Notes under the pieces: generated by a model
What the model saw: only the letters and a program-made list of their open reading frames with translations
The model's database searches: none
What the model was told of the DNA's origin: nothing
NCBI RefSeq assembly: GCF_013358405.1
Contig: NZ_CP054836.1
Location: forward strand, 1,674,001-1,738,000
DNA: 64,000 nucleotides
Reading direction: 5' to 3'
Origin: Oricola thermophila
GTDB taxonomy: Bacteria > Pseudomonadota > Alphaproteobacteria > Rhizobiales > Rhizobiaceae
Shown: in pieces, positions 27,378 to 37,013 of the stretch
How the letters are laid out: the number at the start of each line of letters is the position of its first letter
Position numbering within the stretch: the first letter of the stretch is position 1
Position numbers and translations under genes: made by a program

Positions 27378-27421
27378 TCATCGTTTATCGGCGATATACG
27401 ATGAAAACGGGCCCGCCGCAA
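27378..27421 (-). promoter_or_regulatory. Promoter and 27-bp palindromic operator of the ArsR/Atm1 operon
   Basis: On the minus strand TTGCGG (27416-27421) and TATATC (27393-27398) are 17 nt apart. A 27-bp palindrome at 27378-27404 covers the -10 and expected start site: outer arms TCATCGT and ACGATGA, inner TATCG and CGATA, with 12 of 13 half-site positions matching. This is a textbook position for an ArsR operator. Confidence 0.75.
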
Positions 27422-27456
27422 TACGCCCGACAGGAAATGCCGGTGCCGGCTATTTC

Positions 27457-28884
27457 CTAGCCGTCGGGATTGTCCGGCAGCGTGAATATCTGTCCCGGCC
27501 AGATCATGTCCGGATCCTTGATCTGCTGCTCGTTGGCCAGATAGATCGTCGTGTAGCGAATGCCCTCACCGTAGATCCGGCGCGAGATGTGCCAGAGCGT
27601 GTCGCCGCGGCGGATGATCACGGAGGAGTTCGTACGCTTCAACTGGCCGGTCACCGTGACGCCTTCCGGCACTGGCGGCGGACCGTCCGGCAGTGCCGCG
27701 GACGGCAGGGGAACCTCTACCGTACCGCCTTCCGGCGACGTTTCCGGAGTCGTCGCGACAGCGGCCACACGCTCACCTGCCTCGCGCGTGAAGGGAACGG
27801 CTGCCCGGGCGACCACGTCCGCGGTCACGGAATTGATCACGTCGGCGCGGATGATGTAGTCCCCGACCGGCAGATCGACCTTGACCTCGACAAGAAACCG
27901 GCCATTCGGCCCGGCAGTCGTATCGCCAAGCAGGATATCGTTTGCGTATACGCGCACCTGCGCGCCCGGCCGGGCCGAACCGGCGACGAACACGGTATCG
28001 CCATCGATCTCGACCGCATCTATCCGAATGTCGCCCGGCGCCGCGGTGGCGGCGCCCCCGTTCCCCTGCGGCTCGGCTGCGGCCATTTCCGTGTCGGGTT
28101 CCGATCCCGCGTCCTGCGGGGCGGCAGTGTCCGGCGCCGCCTCCGGCGCGTCGACGGCCGCCTGGCCCGGTTCCGTTTCGGCCTGTGGCGCGACCGGCTT
28201 CGGCGTGTTGATCAGACGGGACGGTTCGCCGGGCTGTTCGACAAGCGCCAGCAACTCGCCTTCCCTGCCCTTATCCGGCACGGAAATGATCGCGGTCTCC
28301 GTCGACATCGCGACGTCACCGTCCGGCTCGGTCGAACGCAACACGATCTCGTAGTCGCCCGGCTCCAGCGGCTCCTCGAGAATGGCTACGAAATCCCCGT
28401 TGGACTCCGCCATCGTCCCGGCCAGCATCCTGTCCCCGGTGAGCACCTCGATGCGCGCGCCCGGCCCCGCCTGGCCGGCGATCACGGTGGAACCGTCGGG
28501 TTCGACGCGAAGCAGTCCGAAGGTCGGCACGACGACGTCGGTTCCGGCGACCTCGTCCTGTTGCGGAAGCGAGGCCATCGACGTGTCAGCATCTTCGTCA
28601 TCACCGGCCCCCTCCCCGGCAGCAGTTGCCGCCTCGGCCGGCTCCGCCGCCCCGGGGCGGTCCGCGGTTTCGGTCACGGACTGGCCGTCAGGCGTGCCGG
28701 TTTCCGCCGGCGCATCCTCGACCGTCGACGCTCCGGCAGACGGTTCCTCGGCCACCTGCTCCGCCGGCGCCTCGTCCTTGCCGAACATGCCGTTGATCCG
28801 ATCGGAAACAAACGGCGTGCTCAGCAACGCGACGATCACGAGAAGAGCGCCGAATGCCAAAGCCGCGATCGTATTGTTCTTCAT
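27457..28884 (-). CDS. LysM domain protein with N-terminal membrane anchor
   Basis: A 475-residue protein. A single helix at about 7-25 anchors it to the inner membrane. A long acidic, Ala/Pro/Glu-rich disordered region follows (about 40-150). Two Ig-like modules (VEPDGSTVIAGQAGPGARIEV and the similar IDAVEIDGDTVFVAGSARPGAQ) resemble each other. The C-terminal LysM (RRGDTLWHISRRIYGEG to WPGQIFTLP) should bind peptidoglycan. Such proteins are common in Hyphomicrobiales next to LOG-family genes, with unknown role. The ATG at 28884 with GAGGGTGG upstream is preferred over a GTG at 28908. Confidence 0.82.
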   Translation of the reverse strand: MKNNTIAALAFGALLVIVALLSTPFVSDRINGMFGKDEAPAEQVAEEPSAGASTVEDAPAETGTPDGQSVTETADRPGAAEPAEAATAAGEGAGDDEDADTSMASLPQQDEVAGTDVVVPTFGLLRVEPDGSTVIAGQAGPGARIEVLTGDRMLAGTMAESNGDFVAILEEPLEPGDYEIVLRSTEPDGDVAMSTETAIISVPDKGREGELLALVEQPGEPSRLINTPKPVAPQAETEPGQAAVDAPEAAPDTAAPQDAGSEPDTEMAAAEPQGNGGAATAAPGDIRIDAVEIDGDTVFVAGSARPGAQVRVYANDILLGDTTAGPNGRFLVEVKVDLPVGDYIIRADVINSVTADVVARAAVPFTREAGERVAAVATTPETSPEGGTVEVPLPSAALPDGPPPVPEGVTVTGQLKRTNSSVIIRRGDTLWHISRRIYGEGIRYTTIYLANEQQIKDPDMIWPGQIFTLPDNPDG

Positions 28885-28936
28885 TGATAGCCACCCTCGT
28901 TCCGCCACACTCTTAACATCGCGCGGTCGCTGCGCT

Positions 28937-28951
28937 CAACAACAGTTGTTG
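28937..28951. promoter_or_regulatory. Perfect palindrome in the divergent LysM/LOG promoter region
   Basis: CAACAACAGTTGTTG is a 7-bp perfect inverted repeat with a 1-nt centre, in the 140-bp region between the divergently transcribed LysM and LOG genes. It could be a regulator site for one or both. No regulator is identified. Confidence 0.35.
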
Positions 28952-29024
28952 CCGGCTGGCCATGCATCCCCACCTCGCTGCAGGTTACCCCTTGACGGAC
29001 GGCTGGGGGATGTCAAAAGGAGAC

Positions 29025-29630
29025 ATGGCTTCCAATTCTCTTTCATCGGTCTGCGTGTATTGCGGCTCCTCGCCCGGCAACGACCCTGACCATCTCGCCG
29101 CGGGACGAACCCTCGGTCGCGCGATCGGCGAGGCCGGGCTCCGCCTCGTCTATGGCGGGGGCACGAAAGGCATCATGGGCGCCGTCGCCGAAGGCGCGAT
29201 GGACGCCGGCGGCAAGGTGACCGGAATCATTCCGCGCTTCCTGATGAACAAGGAAGCGACGGAGAAGGCGCTCGGCGCGCTCGACGAGCTGATCGTCACC
29301 GAGGACATGCACGAGCGCAAGCACCGCATGTTCGAGGAATCGGATGCCTTCGTGACCCTGCCGGGCGGAATCGGCACGCTGGAAGAGGTCATCGAAGTCA
29401 TGACTTGGGCACAACTCGGCCGGCACACCAAGCCGATCGTTCTTGCCAATATCAACGGCTTCTGGAACCAGCTGTCCACCCTGCTCGACCACATGCGCGA
29501 GGCCGGGTTCATCCACACCAGCCACCGTGTCAAGCCGCTGATCGTCGACACGGCGGAAGAGATCATCCCGGCCATCCTCGACGCCCGCGTGAACGGCGGG
29601 GGCGACGAGAAGATCATCGAACGATTGTAG
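29025..29630 (+). CDS. LOG family protein (cytokinin riboside 5'-monophosphate phosphoribohydrolase-like)
   Basis: A 201-residue Rossmann-fold protein. The family motifs are GGGTKGIMG (45-53), MHERKHRM (95-102) and PGGIGTLEE (113-121), which bind nucleotide 5'-monophosphate and hold the catalytic Arg and Glu. Bacterial members cleave AMP or cytokinin ribotides to base and ribose-5-phosphate; the in vivo substrate is unknown. AAAAGGAG before the ATG at 29025 fixes the start; an in-frame GTG/ATG upstream is less well placed. Confidence 0.9.
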   Translation: MASNSLSSVCVYCGSSPGNDPDHLAAGRTLGRAIGEAGLRLVYGGGTKGIMGAVAEGAMDAGGKVTGIIPRFLMNKEATEKALGALDELIVTEDMHERKHRMFEESDAFVTLPGGIGTLEEVIEVMTWAQLGRHTKPIVLANINGFWNQLSTLLDHMREAGFIHTSHRVKPLIVDTAEEIIPAILDARVNGGGDEKIIERL

Positions 29631-29711
29631 GCTTTTCCATTTCAGCCGAAATTCCCTATGCTGCCCGGGCGCGGCGCATGCCGTGCCGTGGCGAAGGCAA
29701 ACGGGGGGACC

Positions 29712-30713
29712 ATGAGGTCGGGGCGCGGCATTACTCCTGAGGAAGACGGGCACGGAAGCAGCCTTGCGGGCGCCATGGAATTCCGGTCTGTCATAGCCCG
29801 TGACGCCGCTGTTCAGGCAGCAGCCCAGTCCTGGGTTCCCATGGAATGCTACCAGCTCACCAAGGGCAACCGCGTCGCGCAACTGGACATTCTCGATCTC
29901 GGTCCCCAGCAAATCGTGCGCGAGCGCCAGGAGGCGGCGGTACAGAAGCTGGGCGCCATGCCAAAGGGACCGTGCACCATCTCGGTTTCCCGATTGGCGA
30001 AGACCCGTTTCTCCGAAATTCGCGAGGACGACAACGAAACCGTCTTCTTCCTGCCGGATAACACCGAATACGACATCTATGTTCCCCCCGAGAGCGAGAC
30101 CGCCTATGTGCGGTTCGACCAGGAGGAGTTCCTGCAGGCCGCGCGGATACTCGATCCCGAAGGGTGGGAAAACGCGCCGCGGCAGGTGGCCAGGCTGCAC
30201 ACGCCCCGAAAGGCGGCCATGTGGGAGGCTGTCGACCTGTGCCTGCGGATTGCTGACGGCGAAGCCGGAAGCGTGCCGCGAACGGGAGAGTTGCAAAAGA
30301 CCCTGTTCGACACCGTCATGCAGATCGCCACAGCGGTGCCGCCCGGCACGGCGACCGACCTGTCCCATTCCGCCCGCATGCGTGCCCCGCATATCGGCCG
30401 CGCGGCGCGCGCCTTCATCATGGACAGGCTGGACGACGACCATCTGCCCGGCATGATCGACATTTGCCGCGAACTCGGCGTGTCGGAACGCACGCTGCAA
30501 TATGCCTTCCTCGACTATGCAGGTCTTTCGCCGACGGCCTATCTACGACGGGTACGGCTGAACCGGGTACGCGAGGCGCTGCGCGGTGCCGATGCGCAAA
30601 CCGCTACCGTCACCGAGACCGCAATGCGGTTCGGCTTCCTGCATCTGGGCCGCTTCGCACGGGACTACCGGATGTTCTTCGGCGAGAGACCGTCGCAAAC
30701 GCTGGCTTCCTGA
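29712..30713 (+). CDS. AraC family transcriptional regulator
   Basis: A 333-residue regulator. The N-terminal part (about 1-220) is a sensor-like domain with no assigned ligand. The C-terminal AraC double helix-turn-helix contains ICRELGVSERTLQYAFLDY and LRRVRLNRVREALR, then VTETAMRFGFLHLGRFARDYR. The sequence ERTLQYAF is typical of a subgroup that controls surface or catabolic genes. The start at 29712 has GGGGGGACC just before it. It lies 160 bp upstream of the autotransporter on the same strand, so it is a candidate regulator of that gene (inference). Confidence 0.87.
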   Translation: MRSGRGITPEEDGHGSSLAGAMEFRSVIARDAAVQAAAQSWVPMECYQLTKGNRVAQLDILDLGPQQIVRERQEAAVQKLGAMPKGPCTISVSRLAKTRFSEIREDDNETVFFLPDNTEYDIYVPPESETAYVRFDQEEFLQAARILDPEGWENAPRQVARLHTPRKAAMWEAVDLCLRIADGEAGSVPRTGELQKTLFDTVMQIATAVPPGTATDLSHSARMRAPHIGRAARAFIMDRLDDDHLPGMIDICRELGVSERTLQYAFLDYAGLSPTAYLRRVRLNRVREALRGADAQTATVTETAMRFGFLHLGRFARDYRMFFGERPSQTLAS

Positions 30714-30873
30714 CTTCCCAGCCGGTTCGCCCGTTCCTTCTACTTTTGCGGGAAACGGATAGCGGACCTCCCGCGTGCTTCTACAGTGCGACCGGCCGGG
30801 GCCGAACCCGGAGGGAATTCCTTGCCGGGGAGGAAACAAGCCAGGACCACAAGGTCCAGAGCTTTCACGACAC

Positions 30874-33627
30874 ATGACACGCAAACACTTTCCTGCTCAC
30901 GAACGCCGCTACCGGCATTCCACCATGTCGTTGCACGCTCGACTCGAAGCCGTGCCCGTGCGCCAGTCGCTATACGGACTCGCCATGGGGTCCGTTGCAG
31001 CGGCTTGCCTGTTTCCGGCCCTTGCGGCCGCCGCGCCCGTGGTCGGGGCAAGCGGCACCGATGGCGCATCCATCGGCCTCAACGATACGCCGACCCAAAC
31101 CAGTTGGCGGAACGGGATCGATTTCGACTCGACCGATCTGACGGCATTGGACGGGATATTTGGCGGAGACGAGTTCGACATCGAGGTTGACGGTGTCTTC
31201 GTTGCCACGATCCGGATCGATCCCGGCGACACGCTGCAGGACCTTGCGGCAAAGATTGCAGCAGTCGACGGCATACGAGCCACGACGACGGCGACCGGCA
31301 TCAACGACAAGATCAGCATCACGCCGGAGGACGTCAATACACGCATAGAACTTTCCGATTCAAGCGGCTCTCCCCTTACAGAGCTCTTCCCCGTTATTCC
31401 GGTGACAATCGATGTCGTATCGACCCCCGGCGGGGATGGCACCGACGGCGGCGCCGCACAGACCTCCGGTCCCGCGACGGTGACCTTCGGCGCCGACAGC
31501 CATACCGGAGGAGCCGGTGGCGACGGGGGCACGACGGCCTACAACCTGACACCCACGGATGGCGGGGACGCAGGCGACGGCGGAGACGGCTTCCTGATCA
31601 ACTCGGCGATGACGCGCGCCGAACTGTCGGATTCGTCCACGGTGGTCGCAGGCGGCAACGGCGGCGCGGGCGGGGCCGGAAGCGGCGGCGGGAACGACGG
31701 TGCGGACGGAGCGGGCGGCATCGGCATTCACCTTGTCGGCGCGGGCCTCGGTGCCGTGGAGATCGTCAATCGCGGGACAATCGCCGGCGGTCTGAGCGGC
31801 GACGGAACGACCCGGAACTACGCCATCTTCATGGAAAATTCCGGTAATACGCTGCGGATGTTCAGCGGCAGCGCCCTTGTCGGCGACGTGGACCTGGGAA
31901 CATCAAACGGCAGCCTGGAACTCGACGGGTCCGGCATGGAGGATGCCGATTTCGGCGGGGTGGGCGCCGTCAGCCTGACCGACGGATCGGACTGGACGCT
32001 GTCGGGCGACATCGATCCGAAAGTCGGCGGCATTGCGATCGACACCGCCGGCAACAGCGCCCTCACCGTCACGGGCACACTTGGCGGAGTGCTGCTGACA
32101 AAATCGGGGGCCGGCGCGCTGGTCGTCAACGGCAATGCCGGCGCCATCACGGTGAACGGCGGCTCGCTGGGCGGATCCGGCACGGTCGGCCCGGTGACCG
32201 CGAATGCCGGCAGCACGATCGCCCCGGGCAATTCCATCGGCACGCTGAATGTCGCCGGCGATTTCGGATTTGCCGCAGGCTCCACCTATGCCGTCGAGGT
32301 CGACAGGGACGGCAATTCGGACCTGATCGCGGCGACCGGCACGGTGACCATCGACAATGGCGCGACGGTCAATGTCACGGCGGAGAACGGCACCGATGAC
32401 GGTTCGACCTATGCCTTGTCGACCACCTACACGATCATCACCGGCGGTGGCGGCGTTGTCGGCACTTTCGGCTCGGTGACCGATGACTTCGCTTTCCTCG
32501 ACGCGGTGCTCGGCTACGACCCCAACAGCGTCACCCTTACGCTGACGCGCAACTCCACCGGGTTTGCCTCGGTAGCAAGGACGGCAAACCAGCGCGCGAC
32601 AGCCGGAGGCATCGGCAGCCTCGGCGCCGGCAATGCCGCATACGACGCGCTGGTCTTCCTGAGCGCGCCGGACGCCCGCGCTGCCTTCGACGCGCTGTCG
32701 GGCGATATCCACGCGACGGCCAACGGCATGTTCATCGACGACAGCCGCCTCGTGCGCGACGCGGTCAACGACCGGATGGCAGCCGCCTTCGGCGCGGGAC
32801 CGACCGGCGGGCGCTCCGCCTGGATGACGGCCCACGGCGCATGGAGCGAGCACGACAGCGACGGCAACGCGGCGGGATACGAAAGGCGAACCGGCGGTTT
32901 CCTCGCCGGGATGGACAGCGACCTCTCCAACGGCTGGCGCGGCGGCTTCGTCACCGGCTACGACACGACCTCGTTCAATGCCGGGACCTCATCCGGTTCG
33001 GCGGACAGCTACCATGCCGGCGCCTATGCCGGGGGGCAGTCGGGCGCATTCTCCTACCGCTTCGGGGCGGCCTACGCGTTGCACCGGATCAGCACCGCGC
33101 GGGCGGTCTCCATCGGCGCCTTCAACGACACGCCCGGAGCCGATTACAGCTCCTCCACGGCGCAGCTGTTCGCAGAGATCGGCCGCGCCTTCGACCGCAA
33201 CGCCATCCGTTTCGAGCCCCATGCCGGACTGGCGCTCGTCCACCAGCATTCCGATGGCTTCACCGAAAGCGGCGGCGACGCCGCGCTGGAGGCGGCCGCC
33301 ACATCGCAGACCCTCGGCATCGCCACGATCGGCCTGCGGGCGGAAACGGACATGCCGGACGTCTTCGGCAAGACCGCCAGGGTGCGTGGCGGGATCGCAT
33401 GGCGGCACGCCTTGGGCGACGCGACGCCGGTCACGGCGATGCGCTTCGACGGCGGCACGTCCTTCGCCATCGCCGGCGTGCCGGTGAGCCGCGACATGGC
33501 GATCATCGATGCCGGCATCGATATCCCCGTCAGCGGCACGGCGCAGATGACGCTGGACTATCACGGAGAGATCGGCGCCGCGGCCCGCGGTCACACGGTC
33601 GAGGCCGGGTTCTCGGCGAAGTTCTAA
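30874..33627 (+). CDS. Autotransporter with C-terminal beta-barrel and a hook-IN-like N-terminal domain
   Basis: A 917-residue type V secretion protein. A long n-region precedes a hydrophobic signal segment (about 37-53, ending LAAAA). Residues about 98-172 resemble the flagellin hook IN motif ([44 protein letters not shown]). A Gly/Asp-rich stretch with GGDG units spans about 185-290. A beta-helical passenger with [13 protein letters not shown] (a PL2-type linker motif) follows, and the autotransporter barrel covers about 640-917, ending in phenylalanine (SAKF). The start could also be 30925 or 30775. Passenger function is unknown; adhesion is a guess from the class. Confidence 0.85.
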   Translation: MTRKHFPAHERRYRHSTMSLHARLEAVPVRQSLYGLAMGSVAAACLFPALAAAAPVVGASGTDGASIGLNDTPTQTSWRNGIDFDSTDLTALDGIFGGDEFDIEVDGVFVATIRIDPGDTLQDLAAKIAAVDGIRATTTATGINDKISITPEDVNTRIELSDSSGSPLTELFPVIPVTIDVVSTPGGDGTDGGAAQTSGPATVTFGADSHTGGAGGDGGTTAYNLTPTDGGDAGDGGDGFLINSAMTRAELSDSSTVVAGGNGGAGGAGSGGGNDGADGAGGIGIHLVGAGLGAVEIVNRGTIAGGLSGDGTTRNYAIFMENSGNTLRMFSGSALVGDVDLGTSNGSLELDGSGMEDADFGGVGAVSLTDGSDWTLSGDIDPKVGGIAIDTAGNSALTVTGTLGGVLLTKSGAGALVVNGNAGAITVNGGSLGGSGTVGPVTANAGSTIAPGNSIGTLNVAGDFGFAAGSTYAVEVDRDGNSDLIAATGTVTIDNGATVNVTAENGTDDGSTYALSTTYTIITGGGGVVGTFGSVTDDFAFLDAVLGYDPNSVTLTLTRNSTGFASVARTANQRATAGGIGSLGAGNAAYDALVFLSAPDARAAFDALSGDIHATANGMFIDDSRLVRDAVNDRMAAAFGAGPTGGRSAWMTAHGAWSEHDSDGNAAGYERRTGGFLAGMDSDLSNGWRGGFVTGYDTTSFNAGTSSGSADSYHAGAYAGGQSGAFSYRFGAAYALHRISTARAVSIGAFNDTPGADYSSSTAQLFAEIGRAFDRNAIRFEPHAGLALVHQHSDGFTESGGDAALEAAATSQTLGIATIGLRAETDMPDVFGKTARVRGGIAWRHALGDATPVTAMRFDGGTSFAIAGVPVSRDMAIIDAGIDIPVSGTAQMTLDYHGEIGAAARGHTVEAGFSAKF

Positions 33628-34538
33628 CGACGGAACAGCGAGAGGGTGTAGAGCACCAGCGCCGACCAGATGAAGATGAAGGCGATCAGCTGCCAGTGCG
33701 AGAACGGCTCGCCGAACACGAAGACCGCGGTCAGGAAGATCAGCGTCGGCGCCAGATATTGCAGGATGCCGATGGTCGCGTAGCGCAGCGCCTCGGCCCC
33801 GAAGGCGTAAAGGATCAGCGGAACGGCCGTCACCGGACCGGCCAGCATGAGCAGGCCGATATCGCGGGCCCCGCCGACCTGGCCGAAATGGCTGGTGCCG
33901 CTCGCCACCATCCATCCGATGATCGCGACGGCCGGAATCGACAGCAGCAGGACCTCGAGCATGAAACCCTGCGTCGGGCCGATGGGCAGCGTCTTGCGCA
34001 GATAGCCATAGAGACCGAAGGATCCCGCTAGCGCCAGCGACACCCATGGCAGACCGCCCGCCTTCACCGTCAGGATACCCACGGCGATCACGGCCAGCGC
34101 GATTGCCGCCAACTGGAGGCGGCTGAACCGTTCGCCCAGGAACACCGCCCCGAGCACGACGTTGACCAGCGGGTTTATGTAATAGCCGAGCGCGGTCTCA
34201 AGCGTGCGCTCGACGGAGATCGCCCAGACATAGATACCCCAGTTGACGGAGATCAGCCCGGCCGTCAGCGCGGCCAGCGCGATGGTCCGCGGCGAACGGA
34301 AGGCGGCCTTCAGGTCGGCGGTGCGGCCAAGCAGGAGAATGATCACGCCGGCGACGGGCACCGACCAGACGACCCGGTGGGCGACAACTTCCCAGGCAGG
34401 CATGTGATCGACCGCCTTCATGTAGAAGGGCAGTCCTCCCCACAGCAGATAGGCACCGAGCGCGAAGGCGAAGCCGGAAAGCGGTTCGCCCTGGCGCGTC
34501 GAATCGGTCGTCTTGCTGGTGGCGGCGGTCCTTGACAT
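33624..34538 (-). CDS. rarD: RarD/EamA family transporter
   Basis: A 304-residue protein with ten membrane helices in two EamA repeats. The N-terminal [22 protein letters not shown] and the WSVPVAG and [12 protein letters not shown] segments are characteristic of RarD, a drug/metabolite transporter superfamily member whose substrate is unknown. The stop TAG overlaps the convergent autotransporter stop by 4 nt (CTAA). It follows cimA on the minus strand with a large inverted repeat between them. Confidence 0.9.
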   Translation of the reverse strand: MSRTAATSKTTDSTRQGEPLSGFAFALGAYLLWGGLPFYMKAVDHMPAWEVVAHRVVWSVPVAGVIILLLGRTADLKAAFRSPRTIALAALTAGLISVNWGIYVWAISVERTLETALGYYINPLVNVVLGAVFLGERFSRLQLAAIALAVIAVGILTVKAGGLPWVSLALAGSFGLYGYLRKTLPIGPTQGFMLEVLLLSIPAVAIIGWMVASGTSHFGQVGGARDIGLLMLAGPVTAVPLILYAFGAEALRYATIGILQYLAPTLIFLTAVFVFGEPFSHWQLIAFIFIWSALVLYTLSLFRR

Positions 34539-34567
34539 GGCCGGTCCCTCTACACCCGGTATCCTCG

Positions 34568-34608
34568 CGCCGGCAATCGGCGGTTTGTCACCGTGACAAT
34601 TGCCGGCG
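34568..34608 (-). other. Inverted repeat between cimA and rarD
   Basis: CGCCGGCAAT (34568-34577) and ATTGCCGGCG (34599-34608) are perfect 10-bp complements around 21 nt that contain a smaller CGGT/ACCG pair. A long hairpin just past the cimA stop suggests a transcript end, but there is no U-tract. Confidence 0.5.
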
Positions 34609-34619
34609 AAGGCCGGGCG

Positions 34620-36239
34620 CTACTCCGCCGCGGCCAGGCCGGCGTGGCCGCGATTCTTCATCAGCTTGAAGGTGATGGAATCCATCAGCGCCTCGAAGGA
34701 GGCGTCTATGATGTTCTCCGACACGCCGACCGTCCACCAGCGTGCCCCCGAGGCATCCGACGACTCGATCAGGACCCGGGTGATCGCCTCGGTGCCGCCA
34801 TTGAGGATGCGCACCTTGTAGTCGACCAGCTCGAGATCGGCGATCTCGGCCTGGTACTTGCCCAGGTCCTTGCGCAGCGCCATGTCCAGCGCGTGGACCG
34901 GGCCGTTGGAGCTCTCGGCCACCGACATGCGCTCCTCGCCGTCGACATTCACCTTGACCACCGCCTCGGCGACGGTGATGACCTTGCCGACCGCGTTGTG
35001 GCGGCGCTCGACCATGGAACGGAAGGCCACGACCTCGAAGAATTCCGGCACCTCGCCGAGGGTGCGGCGCGCCAGCAACTCGAAACTGGCGTCGGCGCCC
35101 TCATAGGCATAGCCGCCGGCCTCGCGCTCCTTGACGATGGATACCAGCGTGTCGAGCCGCGGATCGTCCTTCGCGACACTGATGCCGCGCCGGTTCAGCT
35201 CGTTGATGAAGTTCGACTTGCCGCCCTGGTCGGAAACCATGATGTGGCGGACATTGCCGACCTTTTCCGGCTCGACATGCTCGTAGGTCGAGGGATCCTT
35301 GACCAGGGCCGAGGCGTGGATGCCGGCCTTGGTGGCGAAGGCGGACAGGCCGACATAGGGCGCCTGCTGGGCCGGCGAGCGGTTGAGCAGCTCGTCGAAC
35401 CAGCGCGACAGGCGCGTAAGCCCCTTCAGCTTCTCCTCCGAGATGCCGATCTCGAAGCGCCGCGACCAGACCGGCTTCAGGCCGAGGGTGGCGGCGAGCG
35501 TGACGAGATTGGCGTTGCCGCAGCGCTCGCCGATGCCGTTCAGCGTGCCCTGCACCTGGCGCACGCCGGCATCGACGGCCGCCAGCGAGTTGGCGACGGC
35601 CTGTTCCGTGTCGTTGTGGGCATGGATGCCGAGACGGTCGCCCGGCACGCCGGCGGCGATCACCGCGGCGACGATCTCGCGAACCTCGTGGGGCTGGGTG
35701 CCGCCATTGGTGTCGCACAGCACGATCCAGCGCGCGCCGGCGTCGAACGCCGTTCTCGCGCAGGCAAGCGCATATTCCGGATTGGCCTTGTAGCCGTCGA
35801 AGAAATGCTCGCAATCGACCATCGGCTCCTTGCCGGCGGCGGCGGTCGCCTCGACCGACTGGCGGATGGATTCGAGATTCTCCTCGTTGGTGCAGCCGAG
35901 CGCCACGCGCACATGCAGGTCCCAGCTCTTGGCGACGTAGCAGACGGCATCCGACTGCGAGGCATTGAGCGCGGCGACGCCGGGATCGTTGGAGACCGAG
36001 ACCCCTGCCCGCTTGGTCATGCCGAAGGCGACGAATTTCGCGTTGCTCGTGCGCTTGCGTTCGAAGAAGGCGGTGTCGGTCGGGTTGGCGCCCGGATAGC
36101 CGCCCTCGACGTAATCGATGCCGAAGTCGTCGAGCATCCGCGCGATCGCAATCTTGTCCTCGACCGAGAAGTCGATGCCGGGCGTCTGCTGCCCGTCCCG
36201 CAATGTCGTGTCGAAGAGATAGATGCGTTCGCGTGTCAT
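34620..36239 (-). CDS. cimA: Citramalate synthase
   Basis: A 539-residue member of the 2-isopropylmalate/homocitrate synthase family. The N-terminal TIM barrel has FDTTLRDGQQTPG (9-21), VEGGYPGANP, and the metal site HAHNDTEQAVANS, followed by GTLNGIGERCGNANL. A C-terminal regulatory LeuA dimer domain follows. The TTLRDGQQTPGI and KAGIHASALVKDPSTYEHV features fit the CimA type, which condenses pyruvate with acetyl-CoA to citramalate for isoleucine synthesis. Distinction from LeuA is by motif style and not by experiment. The gene appears to be single. Confidence 0.87.
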   Translation of the reverse strand: MTRERIYLFDTTLRDGQQTPGIDFSVEDKIAIARMLDDFGIDYVEGGYPGANPTDTAFFERKRTSNAKFVAFGMTKRAGVSVSNDPGVAALNASQSDAVCYVAKSWDLHVRVALGCTNEENLESIRQSVEATAAAGKEPMVDCEHFFDGYKANPEYALACARTAFDAGARWIVLCDTNGGTQPHEVREIVAAVIAAGVPGDRLGIHAHNDTEQAVANSLAAVDAGVRQVQGTLNGIGERCGNANLVTLAATLGLKPVWSRRFEIGISEEKLKGLTRLSRWFDELLNRSPAQQAPYVGLSAFATKAGIHASALVKDPSTYEHVEPEKVGNVRHIMVSDQGGKSNFINELNRRGISVAKDDPRLDTLVSIVKEREAGGYAYEGADASFELLARRTLGEVPEFFEVVAFRSMVERRHNAVGKVITVAEAVVKVNVDGEERMSVAESSNGPVHALDMALRKDLGKYQAEIADLELVDYKVRILNGGTEAITRVLIESSDASGARWWTVGVSENIIDASFEALMDSITFKLMKNRGHAGLAAAE

Positions 36240-36274
36240 TTTACCTGTCTAGCCTGTTCGGCGGTTGCCCTCTG

Positions 36275-36394
36275 TCAGAAGATTTCGGCGTAGTACAGCA
36301 CCGCAAGCACGATCACAACGACCAGAACGCCCTTGCCGACCAGACCGTAGAGGAGCCACTTCGGCATCTGCGTTTGCGGGTTGCGTTCAGCCAC
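36275..36394 (-). CDS. 39-residue single-helix membrane protein, coupled to the GFA gene
   Basis: A GTG at 36394 opens a 40-codon frame ending in TGA at 36275-36277. The product starts MAERNPQTQMPKWLLYG and has one hydrophobic helix (about 13-36) ending in YYAEIF. GGAGGGAAACC precedes the GTG at ideal spacing, and the frame overlaps the 3' end of the GFA gene by 8 nt, a sign of translational coupling. No family is recognised. It is short but looks genuine because ribosome site, start and hydrophobicity agree. Confidence 0.65.
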   Translation of the reverse strand: MAERNPQTQMPKWLLYGLVGKGVLVVVIVLAVLYYAEIF

Positions 36395-36875
36395 GGTTTC
36401 CCTCCATCGGCCAGACATCGGTATCGCGATCGGGATGCTGGCGGTTGCCGGCCCGGATGGCCTCGATCTCGGCTGCGGAAAAGTCGTCCTCCGTCACCTT
36501 CTGGCGCGTGTCCGCCCATGCGGCAAGGAAATGCACGCGCGATTCCACGGAATCCTCCGATACCGGCTTGCAGCGCGAAGGATCGTCGAGACTGCCCAGC
36601 GTCACCGCGATATCCGCCTCCCCGACGGGATCGAAGAACAACGGCGTGCCGCAATCGCGGCAGAAGCCGCGCCGGACGATGCCGGAGGAACGGAACCAGC
36701 CGGGTTCGCCGCGGGTTATCGCGACCTTGCCGCGGGGGGCGGAGGCCAGCGGCATGAAGTAGTTGCCCGCCGCCTTCTGGCACATGCGGCAATGGCACAG
36801 GTGCGGATTTTCCAGCTCGGTTTCGACGCGGTAGCGGACCGCCCCGCACTGGCATCCGCCCGAAATGGTGGTCAT
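36387..36875 (-). CDS. GFA family (CENP-V/Gfa-like) zinc protein
   Basis: A 162-residue protein with the fold of glutathione-dependent formaldehyde-activating enzyme. The zinc ligands are in CQCG (residues 8-11), CHCRMC (about 27-32) and CRDCG (about 72-76). Members have varied or unknown functions, and true formaldehyde activation is doubtful for many. It is followed, with an 8-nt overlap, by the 39-residue membrane protein. The ATG at 36875 is the family's usual start (MTTISGGCQCGAVRY). Confidence 0.87.
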   Translation of the reverse strand: MTTISGGCQCGAVRYRVETELENPHLCHCRMCQKAAGNYFMPLASAPRGKVAITRGEPGWFRSSGIVRRGFCRDCGTPLFFDPVGEADIAVTLGSLDDPSRCKPVSEDSVESRVHFLAAWADTRQKVTEDDFSAAEIEAIRAGNRQHPDRDTDVWPMEGNRG

Positions 36876-37013
36876 GGGCCTTCTCCTGTTCCCGCGCCGT
36901 TTGCCGGACGCGCTTCCCGGCGCATCGATCCTAGCGGAGTACGGGGCGCGCGCAACCGGCCCCGCGCCTCCGGCCGGAAGGCGGGTTGCCGGAATCTCCC
37001 TTCATTTCCCCCG

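Noticed and set aside
34593..36293. A 566-codon plus-strand frame opposite cimA
   Set aside because: Mirror of the cimA coding frame in GC-rich DNA; no domain.
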